This document shows, piece by piece, positions 16,482-24,051 of a stretch of 64,000 bases of DNA (position 1 is its first letter; each line of letters opens with the position of its first letter). The notes below the pieces were generated by a model. It searched no databases and was not told the origin of the DNA. It saw only the letters and a program-made list of their open reading frames with translations. This DNA is from Rhizobium sp. CCGE 510 (GTDB lineage: Bacteria > Pseudomonadota > Alphaproteobacteria > Rhizobiales > Rhizobiaceae). The stretch spans positions 62,001 to 126,000 of the forward strand of contig NZ_AEYF01000040.1 in NCBI RefSeq assembly GCF_000292525.1, in the 5' to 3' direction. The position numbers and the translations under genes are program-made.

Positions 16482-16483
16482 CG

Positions 16484-16523
16484 AAGCGAAAGAATTTTGC
16501 TCAAAGCGAAGAATTTTGCTTCA
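16484..16523. repeat. Short tandem repeat downstream of rplS
   Basis: Two near-identical 20-nt units (AAGCGAAAGAATTTTGCTCA and a variant) run in tandem, followed by a partial third copy up to about 16531. It lies between the rplS stop codon and its terminator. Confidence 0.6.
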
Positions 16524-16547
16524 AGCAAAGAATGCGTCGTGCAGATG

Positions 16548-17093
16548 TTATTCTGCTGCCGGTTCCGCTGCGGCGGCAGCGGCTGCTGCTTCAGCAGCGG
16601 CCTTGGCTTCCGCTGCTTCTGCTGCTGCCTTCTCGGCGGCGAGCGCCTGGGCTGCTGCAACCTTTTCAGCTTCGATGCGTGCCTTTTCCTCGGCAATGGC
16701 AGCGCGCTCGGCGTCGTTGAGCTTACGGGCACGGACGCCGGTGTCTTCAACGATACGGGCAGACTTGCCGCGACGGTCGCGCAGGTAATAGAGCTTGGCG
16801 CGACGGACCTTACCGCGGCGAACGACATCGACGCTTTCGATCATCGGCGAGTAAACCGGGAATACGCGCTCGACGCCTTCGCCGTAGGAGATCTTGCGGA
16901 CCGTGAAGTTTTCCTGCAAGCCGCCGCCGGAGCGGGCGATGCAGACGCCTTCATAGGCCTGAACGCGGGTACGGGTGCCTTCCGTGACCTTGACGTTGAC
17001 GCGGAGGGTGTCGCCCGGGGAAAATTCTGGGAGCGTGCGCTTGGCTTCGATCTTGGCGACCTGTTCGGCCTCAAGCTGCTGAATGATGTTCAT
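16548..17093 (-). CDS. rplS: Large-subunit ribosomal protein L19
   Basis: A 181-aa L19. The conserved domain covers residues 1-115 (FSPGDTLRVNVKVTEGTRTR, VYSPMIESVDVVRRGKVRRAKLYYLR). L19 sits at the interface with the small subunit. The protein is about 60 residues longer than the E. coli form: the extra tail is almost all Ala and Glu with scattered Lys. Rhizobial L19 proteins often carry such tails. The start MNIIQQ at 17093 is conserved; an open frame continues upstream but is not homologous. It is the last gene of the ffh-rpsP-rimM-trmD cluster, separated from trmD by a 213-nt leader with small hairpins. Confidence 0.95.
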   Translation of the reverse strand: MNIIQQLEAEQVAKIEAKRTLPEFSPGDTLRVNVKVTEGTRTRVQAYEGVCIARSGGGLQENFTVRKISYGEGVERVFPVYSPMIESVDVVRRGKVRRAKLYYLRDRRGKSARIVEDTGVRARKLNDAERAAIAEEKARIEAEKVAAAQALAAEKAAAEAAEAKAAAEAAAAAAAAEPAAE

Positions 17094-17306
17094 CGTCTTA
17101 ACCTTTGGTTCTTCTGAAACAGCCAGAGCGCTCGACACTGATCCTTTGGAACTTGCCTCAGGACTTTGCCCTTCAGGGCGGGAGCGGGTTCGCCATTCTT
17201 TGTTTGCTGGCAGACGGGGATAAACCCCATTTCCGCGTGCGCCAATACACCAAAGCCCAGGGCTTGTCATCCCTCGCACGACATTTTTGTGAAAAAGGCC
17301 GCGAAA

Positions 17307-18008
17307 TCAGCCGTTTTTGTCACTTTCAGCTTTTTCGAGCAGGTCCGGCCGTCGCTCCCGCGTCAGCCGCACCGCCTCCTGATGCCGCCATTTATCGATG
17401 GCGCCGTGGTTGCCCGAGGTGAGAATGGCGGGGATTTCCCGGCCTTCCCACGCCTGCGGCCGGGTATAGTGGGGATGTTCCAGCAGGCCGCCTTCGAAGC
17501 TTTCGTGCAGGCCGGAAAGATCGTTGCCCATGACACCGGGCAGGATGCGGATGATCGCGTCGAGCACGATCAGTGCCGCCGGCTCACCGCCGGACAACAC
17601 GTAGTCGCCGATCGAGACCTCTTCCAGCCCGCGCGCCTCGATCACTCGCTGGTCGACGCCTTCGAAGCGGCCGCAGACGATGATGACGCCGTCGCCGGCC
17701 GCAAGCTCGCGTACGCGCTCCTGCGTCAGCGGCCGGCCGCGCGGGCTCATCAGCAGGCGCGGGCGGGTATCGTTTTCTGCGGTGCTGTCGATCGCACGGG
17801 CGAGAACGTCGGGTTTCAGCACCATGCCGGCGCCGCCGCCAGCCGGAGTGTCGTCGACGGTGCGGTGCTTGTCGGTGGCGAAGTCGCGGATCTGCACCGC
17901 ATCCAGCGACCATTGCCCGCGCTCCATTGCCTTGCCGGCGAGCGAGAAGCCCAGATGCCCCGGAAACATTTCCGGATAGAGTGTCAGCACGCTCGCCCGG
18001 AAGGCCAT
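17307..18008 (-). CDS. trmD: tRNA (guanine-37-N1) methyltransferase
   Basis: A 233-aa SPOUT-class methyltransferase that makes m1G37 in tRNAs reading CNN codons and prevents +1 frameshifting. It has the trefoil-knot motifs: FRASVLTLYPEMFPGHLGFSL at the start, GGGAGMVLKPDVLARAID, LLMSPRGRPL (about 87), CGRFEGVDQRV (about 111) and SIGDYVLSGGEPAAL (about 130), where SAM binds. The C-terminal segment HYTRPQAWEGREIPAIL is intact. It lies 4 bp after rimM, so the two are cotranscribed, as in most bacteria. Confidence 0.95.
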   Translation of the reverse strand: MAFRASVLTLYPEMFPGHLGFSLAGKAMERGQWSLDAVQIRDFATDKHRTVDDTPAGGGAGMVLKPDVLARAIDSTAENDTRPRLLMSPRGRPLTQERVRELAAGDGVIIVCGRFEGVDQRVIEARGLEEVSIGDYVLSGGEPAALIVLDAIIRILPGVMGNDLSGLHESFEGGLLEHPHYTRPQAWEGREIPAILTSGNHGAIDKWRHQEAVRLTRERRPDLLEKAESDKNG

Positions 18009-18012
18009 GGCG

Positions 18013-18582
18013 TCACTTCTTCTTTTTCGGCTTGTCCGCGGTGAATTTCGAAAGTTCTTCGGAATCGTCGACCAGCCCTGCCGCCAGCGGATCGATCAGC
18101 AGCGTGCCGGCCTCGAGGTCGATCTCCAGCACCGAGGCTTCGGAAAAGGGGATCAGCACCGGGCGTTTGCCAGGACCCTTGAGTTCCAGCAGGTCGCCAC
18201 CGCCGAAATCGAAGACGCCGGTGACCGTGCCGTAACTGACACCCTTGTCGTCGCGTGCTTCGAGACCCTCGAGATCGGCATAGTAGAACTCGTCGTCCTC
18301 CAGCTCTTCGTCCGGCAGATTGTCGCGCTCGATATAGAGCTCAAGCCCGTTCAGCGCCTCGGCGGCATTGCGGTCGTTGACGCCGCGGAAACGGACGACG
18401 ACGATATTCTTCGTCTCGCGGATTTCCAGCACTTCGAAGCTTCGGCCGTCCATGCTGTGCAGGTGGCCGTAGTCGCCAAGTGAGCTCGGATCGGCTGTGT
18501 AGGCCTTGGCACGCACCTCTCCCCGGAGGCCTTGCGCGCCACCGATCGTTGCCATCAGAACGGGGTTTTCAAGCTTTGTCAT
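18013..18582 (-). CDS. rimM: 16S rRNA processing protein RimM
   Basis: A 189-aa ribosome maturation factor that assists 30S head assembly by binding S19. The N-terminal RimM domain (ENPVLMATIGGAQGLRGEVR to about 95) is followed by the PRC-barrel domain (FYYADLEGLEARDDKG to the end). The C-terminal PKKKK tail is basic. The start is placed at 18582 because AAGGA precedes it closely and the family begins just before the VLMATIGGAQG block; a second in-frame ATG lies at 18594. The long upstream extension of the frame is not coding. It sits between rpsP, with a terminator in the gap, and trmD. Confidence 0.93.
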   Translation of the reverse strand: MTKLENPVLMATIGGAQGLRGEVRAKAYTADPSSLGDYGHLHSMDGRSFEVLEIRETKNIVVVRFRGVNDRNAAEALNGLELYIERDNLPDEELEDDEFYYADLEGLEARDDKGVSYGTVTGVFDFGGGDLLELKGPGKRPVLIPFSEASVLEIDLEAGTLLIDPLAAGLVDDSEELSKFTADKPKKKK

Positions 18583-18639
18583 GGGTTCCTTCATGTGAAG
18601 CCGAAAGACAGGTTTCTCATAAACGAAGTGCGGGTAATT

Positions 18640-18678
18640 GGAAACGAAAACGGGCGGCATGTCGCCATGCCGCCCGTT
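18640..18678 (-). terminator. Terminator-like hairpin after rpsP
   Basis: On the minus strand a perfect 13-bp stem, AACGGGCGGCATG with its mirror, closes on a GCGA loop and is followed by TTTTCGTTTC. It lies between rpsP and rimM, so it may reduce the transcription of rimM-trmD relative to rpsP. Confidence 0.75.
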
Positions 18679-18697
18679 CGATAAGGGACTGTCCCGA

Positions 18698-19069
18698 TTA
18701 TTCCGCAGCGTCGGCAGCAGCAGCGGCGGCGTCAGCGACCTTCTGAGCCTTTTCGGCGGCGCGTTCCTGGGCGCGCTTGCCGGGCTTTGCCTTGACCGGG
18801 TTGTTCTTGACTTCGCGCTTGGCAACGCCGGCTTCATCGAGGAAGCGCAGAACGCGATCGGTCGGCTGGGCGCCTTGTTCGATCCAATGCTTGATACGCT
18901 CGGCGTTCAGCTGAACGCGCTTCTCATCGTCCTTGGCAAGCATCGGGTTCCAGGAGCCGAGGTTTTCGAGGAAGCGGCCGTCACGCGGGCTGCGCGCATC
19001 GGCGAGAACGACGTGGTAGTACGGGCGCTTCTTGGAGCCACCGCGGGCGAGACGAATTTTCAGTGCCAT
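18698..19069 (-). CDS. rpsP: Small-subunit ribosomal protein S16
   Basis: A 123-aa S16. The core (residues 1-80) has the family pattern MALKIRLARGGSKKRPYYHVV, then SPRDGRFLENLGSWNP and RIKHWIEQGAQPTDRV. The protein is about 40 residues longer than E. coli S16. The tail is Lys/Ala rich (KRAQERAAEKAQKV, then nearly pure Ala), as in L19 nearby. It follows the chorismate mutase gene by 45 bp and is followed by a terminator-like hairpin. Confidence 0.95.
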   Translation of the reverse strand: MALKIRLARGGSKKRPYYHVVLADARSPRDGRFLENLGSWNPMLAKDDEKRVQLNAERIKHWIEQGAQPTDRVLRFLDEAGVAKREVKNNPVKAKPGKRAQERAAEKAQKVADAAAAAADAAE

Positions 19070-19114
19070 GTTCTTTACTCCTTAGGATTTTCTTGATCGC
19101 CTGATTAGGCGGGG

Positions 19115-19435
19115 TTATCGGGCTGCGGCGCTCTGTTCAGCATGATCCGCAGCGATCTGCTCATGATGCCGGATGACTTCCTTGATGACGAAGTTCAGGA
19201 ACTTCTCGGCGAAATCCGGGTCCAGATTGGCAGCCTTCGCCAGCTGGCGAAGGCGTTCGATCTGGTATTCCTCGCGCGCCGGGTCGGCCGGCGGCAGATT
19301 GTATTTGGCCTTCAGCATGCCGACCTCTTTGGTGCAGCGGAAGCGTTCGGCCAGCATGTGCACGAGAGCGGCATCGATGTTGTCGATCGACTGACGATAG
19401 CTCGCGAGCTGGGCTTTGACGTTTGGATCAATCAT
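19115..19435 (-). CDS. Chorismate mutase (AroQ class)
   Basis: A 106-aa all-helical mutase that turns chorismate to prephenate, the first step to Phe and Tyr. The pattern is DNIDAALVHMLAERFRCTKEVGMLKAKYNLPPADPAREE, in which Arg, Lys and Glu contacts for the substrate recur as in the E. coli AroQ domain. The start at 19435 (MIDPNVKAQL) is preferred; AAAGGA lies 11 nt upstream, and the longer frame runs into ffh. It begins 16 bp after the ffh stop codon, so it is in the ffh-rpsP cluster. A free-standing mutase here matches the gene called pheA or pheAa in rhizobia. Confidence 0.88.
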   Translation of the reverse strand: MIDPNVKAQLASYRQSIDNIDAALVHMLAERFRCTKEVGMLKAKYNLPPADPAREEYQIERLRQLAKAANLDPDFAEKFLNFVIKEVIRHHEQIAADHAEQSAAAR

Positions 19436-19451
19436 GGGGCAAGCGATCCTT

Positions 19452-21038
19452 TCACTTCTTCTTCGGCAATCCGGGCAATCCCGGGAAACCACCGCCAAGG
19501 CCCGGCAGTTTGGCGCCGCCGAGGCCAGGCAAACCACCCGGCAGACCGCCGAGACCGGGCATACCCCCACCCGGCTTTCCAAGTCCCGCCGCTTCCGCCT
19601 GCTTTTGCAAGGCCTCGAGCTGCCGGGGATCCATATTCGAGAGATCGGGCATGCCGCCACCCATACCGCCCATGCCGCCGCCGAGCCCCATCTTGCCGGC
19701 AAGGCCGCCCATCATCTGCTTCATCATGCCGCCTTTGCCCTTGCCGCCCATCATCTTCATCATGTCGGCCATCTGGCGGTGCATCTTCAGAAGCTTGTTG
19801 ATGGCGGCGGCATCGGTGCCGGAGCCGGCGGCGATGCGCTTCTTGCGCGAATGCTTGAGCATGTCGGGATTGGTGCGCTCGGCCTTGGTCATCGACTGGA
19901 TGATGGCGATCTGGCGGCCGAAAAGCTTGTCGTCGAGGCCGGCCGCGGCCATCTTGTCCTTCATGCCCGCCATGCCGGGCATCATCCCCATGATGCCGCC
20001 CATGCCGCCCATCTTCTGCATCTGGCGCAGCTGGTCGGCGAGGTCGTCAAGGTCAAATTTGCCCTTGGCCATCTTGGCGGCCATGGCGGCCGCCTTCTCG
20101 GCGTCGATATTTTCAGCGGCGCGCTCGACGAGCGAAACGATGTCGCCCATGCCGAGGATGCGGTCGGCGATGCGGCGGGGATGGAATTCCTCCAGCTCGC
20201 CCATTCTTTCGCCAACACCGATCAGCTTGATCGGCTTGCCGGTGACGGCGCGCATCGAAAGGGCGGCACCGCCGCGGCCGTCGCCATCCATGCGGGTCAG
20301 CACCAGGCCGGTGATGCCGACGCGTTCGTCGAAACTGCGGGCGAGGTTGACGGCGTCCTGACCGGTGAGGCTGTCGGCGACCAGCAGGATTTCATGCGGG
20401 TTCGAGCGCTTCTTGATGTCGGCCATCTCGACCATCAACGGCTCGTCGATATGGGTGCGGCCGGCGGTGTCGAGGATGACGACGTCATGGCCGCCGAGCT
20501 TGGCCGCCTGGACGGCGCGGGCGGCGATATCGGTTGGCGACTGACCCGATATGACAGGCAGCGTGTCGATATTGGCCTGGGCGCCGAGCTGGCGAAGCTG
20601 CTCCTGGGCTGCCGGACGGCGCGTGTCGAGCGACGCCATCAGCACCTTCTTCTTATCGCGCGTCGACAGTCGGTGGGCGATCTTCGCCGTCGTCGTCGTC
20701 TTGCCGGAGCCCTGCAGGCCGACCATCATGACGACGACCGGAGCGGCCGCATGCAGGTCGATGCCGACACCTTCGCCGCCCAGCATCTCGATCAGTTCGT
20801 CATGGACGATCTTGACGACCATCTGGCCTGGTTTGATCGACTTCAGGATCTCGGCGCCGACGGCCTTTTCACGCACGCGGTCGGTAAAGGAACGCACGAC
20901 GTCGAGCGCGACGTCGGCCTCCAGCAAAGCACGGCGAACCTCGCGCAACGCTGCGGAAACATCGGCTTCCGAAAGCGCGCCACGGCCTGTCAGTCCATTC
21001 AGAATGGATCCAAGACGGTCCTGGAGGTTTTCAAACAT
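19452..21038 (-). CDS. ffh: Signal recognition particle protein Ffh
   Basis: A 528-aa SRP GTPase that binds signal sequences of nascent membrane proteins with 4.5S RNA and delivers them to FtsY. The N domain covers about 1-90. The G domain has GLQGSGKTTTTAKIA (P-loop at 107-114), DTAGRTHID and TRMDGDGRGGAAL. The M domain (about 300-440) is Met rich. The C-terminal 70 residues are an unusual Gly/Met/Pro tail ending LPGLPKKK. The start at 21038 (MFENLQDR) has AAGGA upstream; the longer frame to 21125 is not conserved. A candidate small RNA or attenuator lies just upstream. No SRP RNA gene was recognised here. Confidence 0.95.
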   Translation of the reverse strand: MFENLQDRLGSILNGLTGRGALSEADVSAALREVRRALLEADVALDVVRSFTDRVREKAVGAEILKSIKPGQMVVKIVHDELIEMLGGEGVGIDLHAAAPVVVMMVGLQGSGKTTTTAKIAHRLSTRDKKKVLMASLDTRRPAAQEQLRQLGAQANIDTLPVISGQSPTDIAARAVQAAKLGGHDVVILDTAGRTHIDEPLMVEMADIKKRSNPHEILLVADSLTGQDAVNLARSFDERVGITGLVLTRMDGDGRGGAALSMRAVTGKPIKLIGVGERMGELEEFHPRRIADRILGMGDIVSLVERAAENIDAEKAAAMAAKMAKGKFDLDDLADQLRQMQKMGGMGGIMGMMPGMAGMKDKMAAAGLDDKLFGRQIAIIQSMTKAERTNPDMLKHSRKKRIAAGSGTDAAAINKLLKMHRQMADMMKMMGGKGKGGMMKQMMGGLAGKMGLGGGMGGMGGGMPDLSNMDPRQLEALQKQAEAAGLGKPGGGMPGLGGLPGGLPGLGGAKLPGLGGGFPGLPGLPKKK

Positions 21039-21123
21039 CGGCTCTTCCTTGATACGTTTCGGGCGGGATCTTACGTGCCCGGAAACGTCGTGCTTTTCCT
21101 TGACGAAAACAAGACGCAAAGCC

Positions 21124-21158
21124 AAAAAGCACCCGAGGGCGCATCGCGCTGTCGGGTG
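21124..21158 (-). terminator. Intrinsic terminator upstream of ffh
   Basis: On the minus strand CACCCGA pairs with TCGGGTG, enclosing an inner GCGC/GCGC stem, and five T residues follow directly (21128-21124). It lies upstream of ffh, not after a gene, so it must end a short transcript. Confidence 0.72.
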
Positions 21159-21219
21159 TTGACCTCCGGGATCTCAGGTCCCGGTCGGCGGCTCGGAGTC
21201 ATGCGGCTCGTCGCGGATT
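21124..21219 (-). ncRNA. Candidate small RNA or attenuated leader upstream of ffh
   Basis: A predicted promoter (21254-21226) would start a minus-strand transcript near 21219. It would run about 95 nt into a strong intrinsic terminator. The RNA could fold into a first hairpin (GACCT / AGGTC around CCCGG) and then the terminator stem. There is no reading frame of note. It could be an independent sRNA, or a leader whose readthrough feeds ffh 86 bp downstream. It lacks the conserved loop of 4.5S SRP RNA. The class is unknown. Confidence 0.5.
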
Positions 21220-21225
21220 GGGCGC

Positions 21226-21254
21226 GATAAACAGGAAAGCCGCGCGAAAGTCAA
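21226..21254 (-). promoter_or_regulatory. Sigma-70 type promoter upstream of ffh
   Basis: Read on the minus strand, C-TTGACT (21254-21249) and TTTATC (21231-21226) are exactly 17 bp apart. The -35 matches the alphaproteobacterial CTTGAC consensus. It drives the candidate small RNA and perhaps ffh. Confidence 0.6.
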
Positions 21255-21549
21255 GGCGAATGCGGACAAATGACCGCATGGCGACTTTTCGGGAACCGCA
21301 GGAGCGCGCCGGAATTGCGCCGCCGGGCAGCGGTCGGAAAGTAGATGTTCAAATCGAGCGATGTATTGGTTTCCACATCCCGCCTGGTTTTTCTGATTTT
21401 GCCGTAAAAAATTTCTGATTTGGCGGCTCGAATTCGCAGCAGGGCCAGTTGCAAAATATTCCGCTTATGATTCTACTTTCTTGTTAAGTGCGTCCTGTAA
21501 AATGATTCGTGAATATCCTTGATGCCGGATGATCCGGCGGAGATATCGA
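21255..21549. other. Intergenic region upstream of the 67-aa gene
   Basis: This is the rest of the 511-bp gap between ffh and the next gene. It is more AT rich toward the right end (about 21360-21520). I see no gene, repeat or convincing promoter pair in it, only isolated TTGCAA and TATGAT boxes with poor spacing. Confidence 0.5.
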
Positions 21550-21753
21550 ATGTTGAATGCTGATATTGAGAGCTGGGCGCTGGCACGGGCCCATCATATT
21601 GTTCTGAACGAAGGCCTGAACCTTGCGAAGGCGGCGCAGGATCTGGATCGCAAGCGGTCCCGCTCGCTGGTCTACGAGCTGAGAAAGGTGATCACCGCGG
21701 CAATTGTCGAGGCGCATGCCGCGTCCTTCGATCCCGATGGTGTGCAGCGGTAA
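21550..21753 (+). CDS. Hypothetical small protein
   Basis: A 67-aa protein I do not recognise. It is predicted to be mostly helical (WALARAHHIVLNEGLNLAKA, then RSRSLVYELRKVITAAIVEA) with no membrane segment or signal peptide. GGCGGAG about 8 nt before the ATG gives good support for translation. The next gene, dapF, is 104 bp downstream on the same strand. The heptad-like spacing in the middle may allow helix pairing. No function is proposed. Confidence 0.6.
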   Translation: MLNADIESWALARAHHIVLNEGLNLAKAAQDLDRKRSRSLVYELRKVITAAIVEAHAASFDPDGVQR

Positions 21754-21857
21754 AGCCGAACTGGCTCGAAGGGTACAGCGCCTGCCCGGCACTCACCCCA
21801 CTGGTAATTCCTTCGCATTTCCGCCATATACACCGGAAAGACGGACGGAATGACATC

Positions 21858-22763
21858 ATGAGCGCAACGGTCGAATTCGCGAGGATGAACGGGCTTGGTA
21901 ACAAGATCCTGGTCGTCGACATGCGCGGCCGGCCGGACAAGGTGACGCCTCCGGCGGCGGTCGCGCTCAATGCTGATCCTGAGACCGAGTTCGACCAGAT
22001 CATGGCGGTCCATGATCCGAAGGCGGAGGGCACCGACGCCTTCATCGATATCCTGAATTCCGACGGTTCGAAGGCGCAGGCCTGCGGCAACGGCACCCGC
22101 TGCGTCGTGCAGGCGCTGGCCGCCGAGACCGGGCGGAAGGCCTTCACCTTCCAGACGGTCGCCGGCATCCTCAACGCCGTCGAGCACGAGGACGGAACGA
22201 TCTCCGTCGATATGGGCCGGCCGGTGTTCGATTGGGAGAAGATCCCACTGGCGGAAGAATTCCACGACACCAGCCGCATCGAACTACAGATCGGCCCGAT
22301 CGACAATCCGGTGCTGCATTCGCCCTCAGTGATGTCGATGGGCAATCCGCATGCGATCTTCTGGGTGGACAGGGACGTCATGTCCTACGATCTCGCCCGC
22401 TTCGGGCCATTGCTCGAAAACCATCCGATGTTTCCCGAGCGCGCCAATATCACGCTGGCGCAAGTGACCTCGCCGACATCGATGACGACGCGCACCTGGG
22501 AGCGCGGCGCCGGGTTGACGCTTGCCTGCGGCTCGGCCGCCTGTTCCTCCGCCGTCAGCGCTGCACGCACCGGCCGCACCGGCCGCAAGGTGACGGTCAA
22601 TGTCGCAAGTGCCAAGCCGCCGGCCACGCTTTCGATCGAATGGCGCGAACGCGACGATCACGTCATCATGACCGGCCCGGCCGAATGGGAATGGTCGGGC
22701 AGGCTCGATCCCTCGACCGGCCTCTGGTCACGCGATGGTACCCGAGAGGCGGAGGCGCAGTGA
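21858..22763 (+). CDS. dapF: Diaminopimelate epimerase
   Basis: A 301-aa enzyme that converts LL- to meso-diaminopimelate for lysine and peptidoglycan. It is a two-cysteine racemase: the catalytic pair lies in QACGNGTRC (about residue 74) and in LACGSAACS (about 219). Also visible are the N-terminal FARMNGLGNKILVVD and the MGNPHAIFWV segment. The length is slightly above average because of a C-terminal tail. Its stop codon overlaps the GTG start of mtaB by four bases (GTGA), so the genes are translationally coupled. Confidence 0.94.
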   Translation: MSATVEFARMNGLGNKILVVDMRGRPDKVTPPAAVALNADPETEFDQIMAVHDPKAEGTDAFIDILNSDGSKAQACGNGTRCVVQALAAETGRKAFTFQTVAGILNAVEHEDGTISVDMGRPVFDWEKIPLAEEFHDTSRIELQIGPIDNPVLHSPSVMSMGNPHAIFWVDRDVMSYDLARFGPLLENHPMFPERANITLAQVTSPTSMTTRTWERGAGLTLACGSAACSSAVSAARTGRTGRKVTVNVASAKPPATLSIEWRERDDHVIMTGPAEWEWSGRLDPSTGLWSRDGTREAEAQ

Positions 22764-24034
22764 GCGGCGTCGAGGTCATTACCTTCGGCTGCCGCCTCAA
22801 CACATACGAATCCGAAGTGATGAAGGCGCAGGCCGAGAAGGCCGGGCTCAACAACGCCGTCCTGGTCAATACTTGTGCGGTCACCGGCGAGGCCGTGCGC
22901 CAGGCCCGCCAGGCGATCCGCCGGGCACGGCGCGACAATCCGCATGCCCGCATCATCGTCACCGGCTGCGCCGCACAGACGGAGAAAGAGACCTTCGCCG
23001 CGATGGCAGAGGTTGATGCCGTGCTCGGCAACGAGGAGAAGCTTTCGAGCGCTTCCTATCGCAGCCTGCCGGACTTCGGGGTTTCGGCCGAAGAGAAGCT
23101 CCGTGTCAACGATATCATGAGCGTCAAGGCGACGGCGCCGCAGATGGTCCGGCACATCGACGGCCATGTGCGCGCCTTCATCCAGGTGCAGAACGGCTGC
23201 GACCACCGCTGCACCTTCTGCATCATCCCCTATGGCCGCGGCAATTCCCGCTCCGTGCCAATGGGAGCGGTCGTCGACCAGGCCCGCAAGCTCGCCGACA
23301 GCGGCTACCGCGAGATCGTGCTGACCGGCGTTGACGCCACCAGCTATGGCGGCGATCTGCCGGGAGCACCGACGCTCGGGCTTCTGGCAAAGACGCTGCT
23401 GAAACAGCTCCCGGATATTCACCGCCTGCGGCTTTCCTCGATCGACAGCATCGAGGCCGATGCCCACCTGATGGATCTCATCGCCGACGAGCCCCGCTTC
23501 ATGCCGCATCTGCATCTGTCGCTGCAGCATGGCGACGACATGATCCTGAAGCGCATGAAGCGCCGGCACTCGCGCGCCGATGCGCTCAATTTCATCAAGG
23601 AAGCGCGACGGCTTCGCCCCGAGATGAGCTTCGGCGCCGATATGATCGCCGGCTTTCCCACCGAAACGGAAGAGATGTTCGGCAATGCCCTGCGACTGGC
23701 CGAAGAGGCTGATATCGCGCATCTGCATGTCTTCCCCTACAGCCCGCGTCCGGGCACGCCGGCAGCCCGCATGCCGCAGCTCGACCGGTCGCTGGTCAAG
23801 GAGCGCGCCGCCAGGCTGCGTGCCACTGGACATATGCTGCATCAAGCCCATCTCGACGGCATGATCGGCAGCCGGCAATGGCTGCTTGTCGAAAACGGCG
23901 GCCTGGCGCATACGGAGAACTTCACGCTTGCTGCGGCACCCGGCCTTCGTCCCGGCGAACTTGTGCCGGCCACGATCACCGGCCACAATGGCAAGCATCT
24001 CGACATGCAATTGACGGCCGCAGCGGCGGCCTGA
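22760..24034 (+). CDS. mtaB: tRNA t6A37 methylthiotransferase MtaB
   Basis: A 424-aa radical-SAM enzyme that adds a methylthio group to t6A37 of ANN-decoding tRNAs. The N-terminal UPF0004 domain has cysteines in FGCRLNTYESE, NTCAVT and TGCAAQ, which hold the second 4Fe-4S cluster. The radical-SAM motif CDHRCTFC is at 147-154. A C-terminal TRAM-like domain ends the protein. MtaB is preferred to MiaB because of the CRLN-type N-terminus and length. The GTG start overlaps the dapF stop codon (GTGA). ftsY follows 17 bp downstream, so dapF-mtaB-ftsY is probably one operon. Confidence 0.92.
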   Translation: MSGVEVITFGCRLNTYESEVMKAQAEKAGLNNAVLVNTCAVTGEAVRQARQAIRRARRDNPHARIIVTGCAAQTEKETFAAMAEVDAVLGNEEKLSSASYRSLPDFGVSAEEKLRVNDIMSVKATAPQMVRHIDGHVRAFIQVQNGCDHRCTFCIIPYGRGNSRSVPMGAVVDQARKLADSGYREIVLTGVDATSYGGDLPGAPTLGLLAKTLLKQLPDIHRLRLSSIDSIEADAHLMDLIADEPRFMPHLHLSLQHGDDMILKRMKRRHSRADALNFIKEARRLRPEMSFGADMIAGFPTETEEMFGNALRLAEEADIAHLHVFPYSPRPGTPAARMPQLDRSLVKERAARLRATGHMLHQAHLDGMIGSRQWLLVENGGLAHTENFTLAAAPGLRPGELVPATITGHNGKHLDMQLTAAAAA

Positions 24035-24051
24035 CTTCTCACGGAATCCCC

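Noticed and set aside
21039..21240. SRP (4.5S) RNA gene next to ffh
   Set aside because: The conserved GGTCAGG...GGAAGCAGC loop sequence is missing; only a different two-hairpin structure is present.
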